From: Dryas octopetala
Lineage: Eukaryota > Streptophyta > Magnoliopsida > Rosales > Rosaceae
DNA: 64,000 nucleotides
Assembly (NCBI GenBank): GCA_963921425.1
Contig: OY992837.1
Coordinates: 18,511,896-18,575,895, forward strand
Direction of reading: 5' to 3'
Shown piece after piece: positions 35,521 to 48,288 of this stretch; position 1 is the stretch's first letter, and each line of letters starts with the position of its first letter. A program made the position numbers and the translations under genes. The notes under the pieces are model-generated. The model searched no databases and was not told the DNA's origin. It worked only from the letters and a program-made list of their open reading frames with translations.

Positions 35521-37673
35521 TGCTGTTGTATGTTTTCCTAGAACAAATTAAATAACCTTTTTTTGAGCTCTAGGTTAACTCGCAAGTGCACGAATCGCGG
35601 AGTAGCAAAGCTTACAAATACGAGGTCGATCCCACAGGGAATTGTACTAGTGTTATGATTACTAACTCAATTAAATTCAATTAACTCAACTCTAACTCAC
35701 ACACGCAAATGAGGGGTTTTGATTGGTTTTTGAGATGAGACTAAACTAAACTAACAAATAAATAACAAAACTTTTAAATAACAACTGAATGAATTTGGAT
35801 AAACAATAATTAAGAAACACTAGGGGTCAGAATCAACCACTAACATACCATTCACTTTACTATGGATATTAACAATTAATATATAAACATGTCAACAAAG
35901 TTTGTCTACTAAAAGGTTTGATTAGTTACTTCTAGCAATTACTCCCCTTACTGTGCATAACTAAGAGCTTCTTGGGCCTCCCTTAGCCAGTTAACTTACA
36001 TTTTCCCTAAGCGTACTTAAGGCAACTGTTGTCCATGCAAGAGTCTTTACAATTTGTGAGGTTGACAAACACATAGCGCATAACTCCAAATTAATGTACC
36101 CTATGTCCTCTATGATCCCTTTTCTCATGAATATTATCTTAGGATACCCACTTGTTGCCTATTGAAACTATCATCCTTTTGAGCTTGTTTAGTTTCACAA
36201 CATAAATCTAGATGCATGCAACCTAAGGTGATCAGTCAAAGATGCGAAACAAATAGAGTCAATTTAAATAGAGATCCAAGATTTGTCAACATGTAAATAA
36301 TCAAACTATCAATAATCCATAGTGAAAGTGAATAGCATCGCTAGGGCTTCATCCTAGTCCTAGCCCAATATTCAGTTACACATAATTAAATCCATAAGCA
36401 AACAAAGCATAATTAAAACAATTAAAATAAAAGGAAGGGAAGAAGAAATCAAGTCAAGGCAGCAAGGTGGAGGCGGCTGCAAGAAGGTGGCATGATGGGC
36501 TGCTGCTCGGCCTTGGACTCCACGGTAAGGTAGCTGAAGTGCTCGGCAAGGTGGCAGCAAGGTGGTGATGGCGTGGCTGCCGCAAGGCTTCCTCCTCCTC
36601 CTTCGGTTCAGCCCAGAATAAAAGAGAACAAAGGAAGGTGGCTGTAGCAGAAAAATAAAGAGAAGAGAAAGAGGTGATGGGGGCTGCGGAAAGAGAAGAG
36701 AAAGAGTTATGATGGTGGTTGCTAGGGTTGCGTCAGAAAAATAAAAGAAAGAAAGAGAAGAGAGCAAGGGTGTGCGGCAAGAGAAGAAGGAGCTAGCTAG
36801 GGTTTCTGAAAATTAAAGAGGAGAGAACCCTCTTTCTAAATTGTAGAGATGTATTTATATAGATCAGTAAGGCTGCTATTCCTATTCCTCATCAATGTGG
36901 GATTGATGTCACTTGACCTAATGGACCAAGATCACATTCACTTAAGCCCAAGTGCATAAACAAGCAGCCCCTTGTGCCAATACCTAGGCCTTAGCCTTTA
37001 GCCCATGCGCCAATTACATGGCCCATCACTTAAGTCCATGCGCCAGCCCCTAGGGTTCCACTTAAGCCCATGCTGCACCCTCCTTAGGGTTTCACGCCTG
37101 GCCCAAGTCCATCACCTTGGCTGAAATTCATCTTATCCATTTGTGCTTTGTCCCAATGTCTTCCAGAAGCTTCTAGAACCTTTGACTTGTTGACTTTGAC
37201 TTCTGACCACTTCTCTTTGTCCACCTAGGAATCCTTATTGACTTAGGATTTCTATCTCACTTGGAATTTCACAATTACCATTTTGCTCCTCATGACTCCT
37301 ATCTTCATTAGGACTCCCTTTTCTACTCGGATTAGGTTTCCTGGTTGAAACAGGATTTCCTACTCCAACTAGGATTTCTCATTTCTGGCTTCGGATCGTC
37401 ATGATTCCTTCTTATTCAAGCTCGATCTTTCCTTGTAAGACTAGGAATCCTAGTTTGACTGAGATTCAGGATTTCCTGGTGTGACCAGGATTTCTCCACT
37501 TTTCCTAGTTTGACTAGGAAACGTCTAAAAATGGCTCTTTTGGCTCTTTTTTTCTTCTTTGCTCATTTTATCCTATAAGAACAAAAACAAACTAACAACA
37601 CACAAAATATCGAGTTCTTGCACTTGAGTTAGGGAGTTAGTATCATAAAGTAGTGTAAAATGAGCACTCAACA
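35521..37673 (-). mobile_element. 3' LTR of element A (about 2.15 kb)
   Basis: The minus-strand start is TGTTGAGTGCTCATTTTACA at 37673, preceded by the polypurine-like AAGTTTGGGGGTG. The end is near 35521. It contains the widely conserved Athila LTR block GAGGTCGATCCCACAGGG at about 35621. A minus-strand TATA box (TATATAAATA) lies at about 36849-36858. Eight 17-bp dyad motifs occur between 37232 and 37519. The left limit is uncertain by about 10 bp. Confidence 0.8.
37232..37519 (-). repeat. Cluster of 17-bp dyad motifs in LTR A
   Basis: Motifs at 37232, 37297, 37339, 37358, 37430, 37448, 37474 (TCCTGGTGTGACCAGGA) and 37503 (TCCTAGTTTGACTAGGA), in U3 of the minus-strand LTR, upstream of its TATA box. 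Confidence 0.85.
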
Positions 37674-37925
37674 CACCCCCAAACTTAGATTTGGCTATTC
37701 CTCAAGCAAAAAGAACAAAGAAAAGACTCAAGACAGACTCAAAATATCCCAACACATGACTTTCATAAATACAGCCATAAATAGCATAGTCAAACAAGAT
37801 ACATATAGAATTTATTCTTCAACCTTTAATAATGCTTCAATTAACATACCTCACTCCTCCATGAAATATATAGACCATCCTTGACACAAACTCAAGTGTT
37901 TCGACAAACAAGACTAAATCAGCAT
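37674..37925 (-). other. 3' non-coding region of element A, LTR-proximal part
   Basis: It matches 51341-51600 of element B in order. The first 14 bases on the plus strand (CACCCCCAAACTTA) are the minus-strand polypurine tract. It ends at the target site AGCAT of S2. Confidence 0.8.
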
Positions 37926-40357
37926 TGTAACGATCCGACCCAAATTTTCACTAGAAATTTAAATTTTTATTTAACTATGTTTTTAAGAGATATTTTTTAA
38001 AGGATGTTGAATTGTATTTTAAAGATTTTGAGATTTATTTGGAAAATAAAAAGGTTTTGATTTAATTGTTCATTTTCGTTTTAATTTGGGCTTGACCCAA
38101 AAGTTGACTTTTAAAACTAGTGGGCTTTTGATTTTGACTTTGGATCCGTTGAATAGGTTTCGAGCCCACGATTTCATAGACACGTAGCACGCATCGATCC
38201 GAGTTACGGTTTGAGAGATATGGGCATTTGAAGCGAGAGGCAATTTCGTAAAATTGACAAATTGGGTTTAAAAATCAGATTTTTTAAAAAAATAGGATCT
38301 CTCTCTCTCTAGCATTATCTAGAACATTCTCTCTCCTCCCTTTATCTCTCTCCCCGACACTCTCTCACTCCACTCCCGCACTCCTCCCCTGCGCGCACCA
38401 CCCAGCCACCCCACTCACCATCACCGGACACTCCTGGTCAGCCCCTGGCCCTCGCAAACATCCCCAGGCGCTGACCCCACTCCCCTCGAGCCTACTCTCT
38501 CTCTTCCCCCCCTCCCCGTAGACCCTCTTCTCTCTCTTCCTCGGTGTGCGCGCGACACCATCATCGAAGGACAGCCTCCGGCCATTTTCCCGGCGGCACG
38601 AGATCACCGACGTGACCCCCGTGAGCCGGCCGTCCTCCTCCGTGCCTCCCCTCGCTAGCCCGCCGCCTCTGTGCGCAGCAACTTGCCGGAGAAAGCTAGT
38701 CACGCCGCCGGCCACTTTGTCGATTTTGACCACTCCGGAGCTCCGATCACGAAATTAATTGGTGGGTTTTCTTCCTCTTTTATTGGGCTTTCACTTTCCT
38801 TTGGTTTTGTAGTTTAAAACCTTGAATTTAAAAAAACTTGAAATTCTGGGGTTTGATGTCATTTCAGATTTTTCTATAATTTTCGGATTAGAGGGCTGTT
38901 ATTGATGTTTTCTTGGACAATTTCATCCCTAGGAACCTCAATCGATGTTTAGAATTGAAAAGGATGAGTAGATTTTAGTAAATTAGGTATTTTGGCTGAA
39001 TTTGGTCTTGGAGCCGCCACTTGGGGCAGCAATCGGAGTGGTCTCAAACACCCACTGTCATCTCTTGAATGAAGGATTATTTAGAGCCATTGTTGAGTTG
39101 GTTTTTGAGTTGGTTGTTGATCTTGGGTAGGTTGGAAGTGATTGGAGAAACCGAAAAGTGTTTCGGACTGTAATTGGAGACTTTGCTGATACTGAAACCA
39201 CTCTAGGATGATTTTCCTGATCGAGATAAGCCATACGCAGGTTCCTTTTAAGTTTATGACTGGTTTTGGAAGTGTGGGTGATGTTGAGTTGAGCCGGGAA
39301 GTTTTCAGGGAAATGAGAGGGTATTTATGGATTAAGAAGAGTAAGTTATTAATTGTTGTTTAAGCGAGAGTCGGGTGGGACGCTTAGGTTTTATACACAC
39401 ACTCTAAACGTCGTTGAGTAGAGACTAATCTTATGTTTTATTGTTTTATTTTTAGGTGAGACGACCGTGGCTCGTGACGATCTAGCGGAGGATCGAAGGT
39501 AGGGCTATCTCTGTGAGTGGACCTTACTTCCTTAAAATGATTTATGAAATTTGCATTTTTATCTTGGTTAATTGAATTTGTTTTAGTAATAAAAAATGTG
39601 TGCGAACTTTGGTTTTCAAATAAATTCATTAAAGATTTCATTAATCCTATTATGCATGATAGTTTGAATTTGATTTGGGATTTGATGAAAATGTTAGATT
39701 TCGGATTTCAAAGGCTTCATAAGTAAGTTTTAAAAAATATATATTTATATGTTGGTTTTCGTGAGTTGTTGGACTTTGGGAAAGGAAATTTGGTTTCTCA
39801 TTTTATTTACAAGGTTCATTTAATATTTCAGTTTTGTTGAAAAGTATTATTTTGATCTCTGTATATTGAATTTGATTCGAATTTCGTATGTTGGCTTATG
39901 GATTTAAAGTTTCTTTTGGGAAAGTACCATGATATTTATTTTCGATGGAAAAAGGATCTATTATTTGGGTTATGGAAAAATGGTTTTCAAACCACCCTTG
40001 CAGTACCCTCCAGGTTATCGGATTGGATAGGTCTTTGGGACCCATCACGGCACACATATAGGCTTTGGGCCGTGTGTCGGGATGCTTCGCCCTTTGGGGG
40101 CTGCTCTGCGTGCACGTATGACCAGAATTGCCTGCACGTGCTGATTTTATTCACACGTGTGTATGGCCAGGATATTGCCTGCACATGTTGGATTTCACTC
40201 CACGCGTGTGTATGGCCAGGATATTGCCTGCCTGTGCGATGTAGGAATTCCGCACAGGTGTATGGCCAAGTTATTCAGGGTATATAGCATGGTGGAAAAT
40301 TAAATTGGTATTTTCAAGAGTTTAACTATAGATTTTAAGTGAGAACTACTTTTCCAG

Positions 40358-43300
40358 CACTACTAGGAAATACCCCATTAGATATCACTATATAGATATC
40401 AGTTTTAACGAAATAGATATTTTAAAAGCTTTTAATATCAGTTGAGTTTTTAGATTTTTAAAATTGATGTCTAAACAAATTTATATATGGCCAAATTTTA
40501 AAATCTGATATCTAAAATTTTTGGTAAAAGTTAATTTTATGTAAAAACTGATATCTTTACCTTTAACTGATATCTTTGTTTCAGCTAAAAAAAACTAGAA
40601 TAAAAATCTGAAGACAAATTAAATGTTTTGACTATATATATTCCCAACACTTCACTCGATGCCTCCCCCTCAAACACAAACAACTCTCAGACTTTACTCA
40701 CACCCTCACTGATCGAGACCACACTCACCGTCCTCTCTCTTGAGCTTGTTCTCGTTCTCACGGTCGAAGTCGCCGTCGCGTGGTGGACCTTGGCGTCGGT
40801 GTCAATGGTCAACTGCGCGCGATCTGCCTCATCGTCCTGGGTTGCACAACCCAAAAGGATTAGTCATCTCTCCTGGGTTCTCTCTTTCTCTCTATCTCAT
40901 CTTTTCCTTTTTTCCTTCTGAATCTCATTCTCACCTCCTATTCATCTCTCTTCAATCTCACAGATCTAATATCTCTGATCTGTCGTTTACATAGCCCAGA
41001 TCTACTCTCTCTCTTTGGGTTTTTGGTATAAAAACTTTGATTTTCATTTAAAGTTTCTCCAGCCATTGAGCGACCCACCATTCTACCATCGGAGCCACAA
41101 CCATTTTTGGTGATTTTTTTAATTTCTCATTTTTTTATTTTCTGACAGTTTTTCTTTTTCTTTTGAGAAAGTGACGATTTCTCCAGTATGACACACGATG
41201 GTTTTACTCTCCTTCTCCTTCAGGCATGGGTAAGCATATTTACTTCTTCTATTTGTCTTGCCTATCCTCTTCCTCTTCCTCCTCCCTATTTCTCTTTCAT
41301 GGGTATTTCAATTTTGGGTTAGGGTTAGGGATTTTTGATCAATCAATTTCTCTATGCCTCTAATTAATTTCTCTATGTATTTCAGTTTTGGGTTAGGGAA
41401 GAAGTTTTCAGTGACTTCAGGGATGTGGGTCTCTTTCATCTAATTGACATTGGTTTGTCTCTTTCTTCTTCTATAAATCTATATGCGTTCATATGTGGAT
41501 GTGGGTCTCTTTCAATTTCCTCCGGCCCTTGACAGAGTGAATCAGGAACATTGGTTTCACATTGCCTGAACCCAACGGCTGGGTACTGATGGCTACCAAA
41601 TTAACCTATTGCATCTAAAACACAGGATTTGCAATTTCTGCTTTTTGGGTTTTCCTGTTTTGTAGATACTGGAGTCACTTTGTGTTGGATTTGACATCAT
41701 TACTTAATGATTCAATTCTAGCTGCTTTAATTTATGAGCAATACTGCATGCTTATCTGTTCTTTGTTCTTTGATAGAAATGGTTTATCTAGTGAGTCAAT
41801 GACATAGTATCTGTGTTTCTTCTCATTATCTATCTTTCCTCCTGCAGAAAATATGCAAAGGAACTGTGAGGCATCCTTAAAATGCCTCCAGAGCAAGGGG
41901 TTCCCTTACAACCTCCAGTGTAATGGGAATCCTATCGAAGGATTTCCAGAGCTTAAAGAAGAAATTTGCAATCACTCAGGTGGGGATGTTGCTGAATCAG
42001 ACCATCCGTTGGGCAGTGAATTTCTTGAACCTCCAAATGAATGTCACAACAAACCTACCTATCATCATGATTTTGGCTACTGGTCAACCTTTCATTTTGA
42101 CTCTCAGAAGGTACAGCAGTGCCAGATGAATGCTTTTGAGAGCCAGTTTTACCCCTTTCCTGTGGAGAATCGATTTCGTTATGTTCCATTCAACATGTTT
42201 GCTCAAGGTCAAAGTTACCCTAATGAGTTTCAGTTCCAAGATTTTCAGTATTTTGTGGTAATAGACTTTGAGGCTACCTGCGATAAGGATAGAAATCCCC
42301 ATCCTCAAGAGATAATTGAGTTTCCATCTGTGATAGTGAGTAGTGTGACAGGCCAACTGGAAGCATGTTTTCAGACTTATGTGCGACCAACCTGCAATCA
42401 GTTCCTCAGTGATTTCTGCAAGGATCTGACTGGCATCCAGCAAATTCAGGTTCGCTCTTAACTTGGCTTGCCCTTACTCATAGGAAGGACATGCTGTGTA
42501 AACTGGTGTTGCATCTATGTATTTTGACCAGTTCAATTAGTATTTTCAACTGTAGTTCCATCTATACTTGGTAGAACATTTCTAGGCCTTAATTTTCAGC
42601 TTGGTTGTGATAGTTAATAGTATAACCCTGCTATTGTTGTTTAGTTTACTGTAGTGGGTTGCAAAAATTTCTAGAATTTCAAGGTTAATGCCACTTCTGT
42701 GCATATCACGTGCTATTGGTGCTGCATGACTTTGCTAAATATTAGATGATGGACTTTTCTATTTTCATGCCAGTTTGTTTGTTTGTTTTTTTGTTGTTTT
42801 TCGGTATTCACTTGCAAACTACAGTTTCTATCTTGGACAAAGGTGGGTCTTGATATATTGATGATTACTGCGAGCCATGTGGTCCCTATGAAGAAAAATC
42901 CTATAGCCAATTAGATGGGATTATGGCTTGCTTGAATAGGTTCTCTTACTGAACAAAGCTATGGACCATCTAATTCATGATAGAGGATGTGTAGTAGTTC
43001 CCAATATGGCTGTTTGGTGGATACCATGCACCCTGCTATTAAACAGAGTCTAGGTAGGATTGTGTCCTTGTGCTCTCTGATTGCTGTCTCTGGAGATGTC
43101 ATCTGTTTCACTATACTGGAACCTTGTTAGAATCTTGGATCACTCGTTTTTGACCAAATTTTGGTGCCTAGGGTTGGGTTAATGGCCTTTTTTTTTGTAC
43201 AAGAACTTTTTTTGTGTGTTGGATTTTTATTTAAGTGTATATAGATTTTATCTCCCAACCACCTAAACACAGAGGGTGAGTCTCGACATAACTGTAACTT

Positions 43301-46021
43301 TCCTCATTGGGTTCGAAAAGGGAAATAATCATGTAACTTTTCATTAACATTTTAACTTGAGTAGAAACAAGTAAATAAACATGTTTAAGTGTTTAACAAA
43401 TGAACAATCATTAATTCTCTCATATGTCTGAGGAAGAGTTATTGCATATATTATTCTCTCATATGTAATATGTTATATAGTTCTGTATATAAGTGTCTCT
43501 GTCGCTGTCTACATGCAGACTTGGAGTTGAGCATACTTTTTTCAAAGCTAGGTAGACTTAATTAATTATTTGAGGGGCATATATTATATGATATAATTAA
43601 TCTGTGGGCAGAAAATCTATGTATATGGATCTCATGGCAGGCTGTTATTTGACAAATTAATATTGAAATAGGACAGTCAATCAAACGAACACAAGATGAT
43701 CAACTAATTGATTGAATTCTTTAATTCAGAGAATAAAACTAAATTGGAGTAGTTGTGATATTGTTGGCTATAAATATTAAATAGTTTGCCCTTCTCTGTT
43801 TGGCTATGCACAGATCTGCAAATCAAAGAGGAGGGCATTAATATGATTGTAGATCTACAGATCAAATAGGAGGCTTTGATCAGTACGTAGGTTTTTTTAG
43901 GAAAATAAAATTGCAGCAGTAAGCCAAAAAAATTTTGTTTATCTTACTTTGCAAGTGTTGTATTTGTGTTCTGTTTATACAAGAAGCCTGCCAAACTGAA
44001 CTACTGAATCCCAAGTTTAGTCATTTTATTCTTTGTATCATTTTGTTTTATTGCTGTGATTGGAAATAGTTATGCTGGAAATGTTATATCAGTTGCTTTA
44101 CATTTGTTTGATTGTCAACTTTAAAAGTAATCAGCTAGTTACTGCAAACATACATATGTTAAGGTCCGCAATCAGTATATCAAATGTCTAATAGCTGACA
44201 TTTTTGTGGTTATAGTGTATCATCAAGTGAGCACTTTCTTGGCAATATAATGCTAGAAGTTAAAGTGGCTACCCCAAAGGTTTTATAAATTCAGCATTGC
44301 ATCTTTCCTCATATATTTCACCATGCCGGCGCCATATCCACGTCGTATACACTGGTGGATTTATAAAACTAGAGATATCCTGGCTTGAACTGCCCTGCAT
44401 ATATTTATCTTTTGCATGAATGTTTGCAACTTTGCATGTTGAACTTGGAACTGCCCCCTGCCATATTGAATTTCCAACTCCATGCAATGACTTTTTTTAT
44501 TTCATGGATATGCAGCTTAATTTATAGGAAACTAGGATATGGTTTTGTCAATCTTTAATCTTGAAACTAGTTTTGGATTGGTAGGAAACTAGGATATGGT
44601 TTTGGTTGTTGTAAATCTAGTAAATTGAACTTTAAAGCTTGCTGGACCATCACATGTACTTAAGCTTGTTGCTGGACCATCACATGCAACTCTTCCTTTT
44701 GGATTTTGGATTGCTATCAGCTGCCTTCTTTTTTTGAATAATTGCATGTCTAGGCGGCTGTGATAGCATGCAACTAGCCTTGTATTATTTGCCCTCTGCC
44801 AATGTATAGTTTATCATTTTGGGATTGCAGCAAGAGCATAACTTTATCATTTGAATATATAATTGCATATCTTTTGGTAGCTGATCATGCACTTGTCTTT
44901 AATGTTTTCAGTGGTCTAAGTCGAAGAACAAGCGGACTGGTTACACCTAAGCCCAGATTGGTGAAGTCTGAGTTGAATGGGGAGACTATGTCACTGAGAA
45001 TTATTTTTAGACATGTTGGTATGCTGTTTTGACGTACATTTTGTGGATATGGTATGAGTGCTGCCATTCCAATATTTTGTAAAGGAAAAGGCAGAATTTA
45101 GAACTAGCTAGTATGCAGATTTTAGAACTAGCTAGCTAGCTAACTAGTGTGCATAATGTAGAACTAGCCATGCCTTATATTTTGTGCATATTTTTGAAGT
45201 TGCTTTGGGGGTTATATATGAATTAGGGTTATCCCTACTTGTAGAGGGATTTGTAATTCTTTTTTGTTAACTTGAATATGGGTTGAAATTGGATGTTGGA
45301 AATGTATGAGAATGTTGGATGAAATTTATGGAAGCATTTAAATTGCACAAATTGGCAGGAAAAATTAATATCTAACAACCCATTTTATTTTATTTTTTTT
45401 AATTCAAAAACATTTACAATATCAGTTAAACACTGATATCTAATGTGTATTAAATCTGATATTTATACAGGTATATATATCGAAATAACAAATAACATCG
45501 ATATATAATGTTATTTTTATTTCACATTCTAACTCAAACATGATGTTTAAGAGACTTATAATATCTAAAACAACGAACAAACAGATATCTAATGTGTACA
45601 TATATATCGGTTTTAGTTACAAATTCGATGTGTTAAAAATATTATATATCGCTTTGATAAAAAAAAGTGATGTAACAACCTACCAAATATAGCTTTTGAT
45701 GAGTTTATAATATCGAAAAATAGAACCAAACAGATATTTAATATACCTTTTAATGTCAGTTTTTGAAAAAATAATGATATTGAAACTATATTACATATCG
45801 GAATCCGTTCATTTAGATAGCGGAAACTTGAAAATTCGATATATATTATTTATTAATAATATCGGATATTTAACAAATAGGATGTCTAATTTGATATAGA
45901 CATCGGCCCAAAACTGATATTGAAAATAGGGTACATTAGATATCACGTCTGCCCTTATCGGTCGCAAACCTAATAGACATCAGTGTTCCACTGATATCTA
46001 ATGGGGTATTTCCTAGTAGTG
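40358..46021 (+). mobile_element. CACTA element (5664 bp) carrying a host exon
   Basis: The termini are 30-bp perfect inverted repeats starting CACTACTAGGAAATACCCC, flanked by the 3-bp duplication CAG (40355-40357 and 46022-46024). Both ends have dense GATATC-centred subterminal repeats. A TATA-like run at 40634-40641 (TATATATA) lies just before a pyrimidine-rich leader. No TnpA or TnpD/transposase sequence was found, so it is non-autonomous. It carries an exon of an ERI1-like exonuclease at 41848-42449. Identical TIRs and an intact target duplication suggest a recent insertion. The orientation is taken from the captured exon. Confidence 0.93.
41848..42449 (+). pseudogene. Captured exon of an ERI1-like 3'-5' exonuclease
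   Basis: One exon bounded by a good acceptor (TTTCCTCCTGCAG before 41848) and donor (CAG|GTTCGC after 42449). Its frame from ATG 41853 is open for 199 codons without a stop. The N-terminal 130 residues resemble the plant-specific N-terminus of ERI1-like DEDDh exonucleases (NCEASLKCLQSKGFPYNLQC). The exonuclease domain then begins with YFVVIDFEATCDKDRNPHPQ, which holds the ExoI motif (D138 and E140), and runs to CKDLTGIQQIQ. The ExoII and ExoIII motifs, the catalytic His and any C-terminal zinc finger are not seen in the element, so no active nuclease can be made from this exon alone. Flanking intron sequence seems captured too. This family trims 3' ends of small RNAs and some rRNAs. A fusion transcript is possible but not shown. 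Confidence 0.82.
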
Positions 46022-46688
46022 CAGATTTATAAGGACTTCGATTTTATTATTACTATAACTTTGTTAATTTAGATGGTTAACCTTTGAGAAATGAGTTTTT
46101 ATTTATCTTTGCATTGAATTCCATTAGTTTTATAACACTCTTAAAGCTTGGAAATGGTTTTAAAATTGGGGGATTTCAAAGAGTGACGTGAGGTCTTAGA
46201 GTTGAACATGGTTTTGAAGGATTTTCTGAAACATGAAGTTTACTTTTGTGTTCGTTTCTATTAAACTGTCCACTCACTGAGTTTGTCTCACGGTTTATCT
46301 TGTTTTGTCTTAAATTGTCCCCCCAAGTTGTAGCTTTGGTGGAGGTCGAGCAAATAACGTCGAGGCATTTACGTCCATCTCCCTAGTCGGACCCTGTAGG
46401 CGCCATTTTATTCTTGTAAAAATTCCTTGTTATTGAATAGCAGCTTTGATAACCACTCTACAATTTTAAGTTGGATTTCTGTGAAATTGTTGGGTCTGAG
46501 ACCCTATTTGGTTGTGGTAAAGGTGGTTGATGATTTAGAAGTGCTTTTTAACAGGTTTTGAAATTTTGGGTTAGTCCATTTTCAGGGGAGGTTCTGCCGA
46601 ATTTTCGGTAGGATTTTCCTTGATTTTGGATTCCCGCAGGACCTCTCCCGGTTTCAGGGTGGAATCTGGGGGTGGTCCTATCAAGCAT

Positions 46689-48288
46689 ATCCAAAATAGC
46701 ATCAACTCCAATTCTCACTAAGGCATACTCTCAATAATAAACACTCAGAGATTGGGTTAACACGTGCACTCAAGTATATGTGAGAGATGATATGATAAAC
46801 AAATACAAAAAGCTCACATATTAATCATGAAAGAAAGGCACAAAGAAACAAAAAGACTGATCTCAATAAAGGGAATTAAGATACTTGGAACAGAATCAAT
46901 AACCATAAGCTTCGCTTTTATCTGGACTCCACATAATGGACTACAATTCTTCCAAGATCAAATAGGGCTTTTATAAGGGTTGTAATGGAGGCTTAGGTTA
47001 GGATAAGGTATTGAAATGAAAGGGAGAGCAAAGGACTACAGACTATGGATTTGCACAAAGAAAACAATAAAGGTATTCCTTGCATAATTTGCACTCATAG
47101 CTCGAATTCGAACACTTTTCTTCTTCAATCTTTTGAAATCGTCCCTTCCCTTTGAATTTTTTTTTTTTTCGGGAACGACAAACAATCTTAAGCACAATTC
47201 CTTCTCTTTCAAGCTATGCATAGACATTTCTTTTCAACCTCATAGCTCACCAGCTCAATGCAAATCCATAAGTAAGGTAAACAGGTAGAGGAGTGAAACT
47301 CCCTCAAACTTAGGGTTTGGTACAGGGGTAAACAAAGAAAAGGTCATTAGGCTCAAAATGTTCGACTAGGGTTATAACATAAGGTAGGCTTTAGGCTATG
47401 GGTTAAAAACGAACAAGGTCTACTATCATCTTCTAAGATTCATGTAGTTATATCTATGCTTTGTATAGAATAAGAGAGAAGTTCTAGCTCTTTGATTCAC
47501 AATTATATTTCAAGTACTTAATCAAAAGAAAGAATAATGAGATTACAATGACTTTATATGACAAGAAAATATTAGAGTAATGTTAACACTTAAGAATTGA
47601 AGCACAGGGCTCAAAAGCTCACTTAGGTCATACAAGTCTACTCTATTAAGTATATGCATCTCTAGTCATGCAAATTATCACTTAAGTTCATGAAAACAAG
47701 GCCGCAAGTCCATAGATTTGTAAAGCATGTTACGAAACAAAACTAGATAAAGAAGAATACATACTATATATACGGGCTAGACATGCTCAGAATAACCATA
47801 CATAATGAAATCAATTAGTTGGGGACTCCAGACTAAAACAAACAAAAAGACTCAAAAACTTTGTTGTTAAAACACTATTGAATACTTCTAAAGATTCGAA
47901 TCCATCATTACGGTGAATGAAATCTTAAGAAACGATGCATTTTACTGTGGGTTTGACACCCTTAATTTAAAACAAAAGTAAACACTTTTTTTTTTATATA
48001 CCAAAAATGCATTGCATTCCCCACCCCCAAACTTAAAAGAAACATTGTCCTCAATGTTTAAATGAATGACAAATGTAATGCACAATGTAATGAAAAGAGG
48101 AAGGGAAAAACAACAAGTAAAACAAAACTACTTAAATAAGTAAAGAGAGGGTGAAAACGTACCTTGGCTGGCATGAAAACGGTTTGCCCATGCACATGTA
48201 CCAAATCACCTCCTCGTCGTCATCCATCCCTTGGGTTGCCTCCCAAGAAACGCCAAGTTTCACGTCTTCAGCCAGACATAGTCTTGTA
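46689..48288 (-). other. 3' non-coding region of element A, pol-proximal part
   Basis: It aligns in order with 51600-53296 of element B. No env-like frame is present. It contains two polypurine-like motifs (plus strand CTCCCTCAAACTTAGGG at 47299 and CACCCCCAAACTTAAA at 48022). Next to the second is a perfect 8-bp hairpin (AAACATTG...CAATGTTT, 48040-48059). Confidence 0.7.

Larger units (their letters stand above)
37926..46683 (+). mobile_element. Solo LTR S2 (about 3.09 kb, Tekay/Del-like), split by a CACTA
   Basis: It starts TGTAACGATCCGACCCAAAT and ends GGGGGTGGTCCTATCA, with the perfect duplication AGCAT (37921-37925 and 46684-46688). Removing the CACTA element with one copy of CAG leaves about 3091 bp, homologous throughout to LTR T. 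A GC-rich, CpG-rich stretch follows a CT-rich tract at 38300-38760. A tandem-repeat zone lies at about 40110-40270. It has no internal region. Confidence 0.92.

Noticed and set aside
41317-41336. GGGTTAGGGTTAGGG, telomere-like
   Set aside because: Only two units, and TTAGGG rather than the usual plant TTTAGGG; it lies inside the CACTA leader and is probably chance.
44911-45029. Possible second captured exon in the CACTA (acceptor TTTTCAG, then WSKSKNKRTGYT)
   Set aside because: The frame stops after 12 codons and I recognise no similarity to ERI1-like proteins; it may be a terminal exon of a transposon transcript, but evidence is too thin.
46689-48288. env-like gene expected in some Athila elements
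   Set aside because: No open frame longer than about 110 codons and no membrane segments in either copy A or B; both regions are non-coding.
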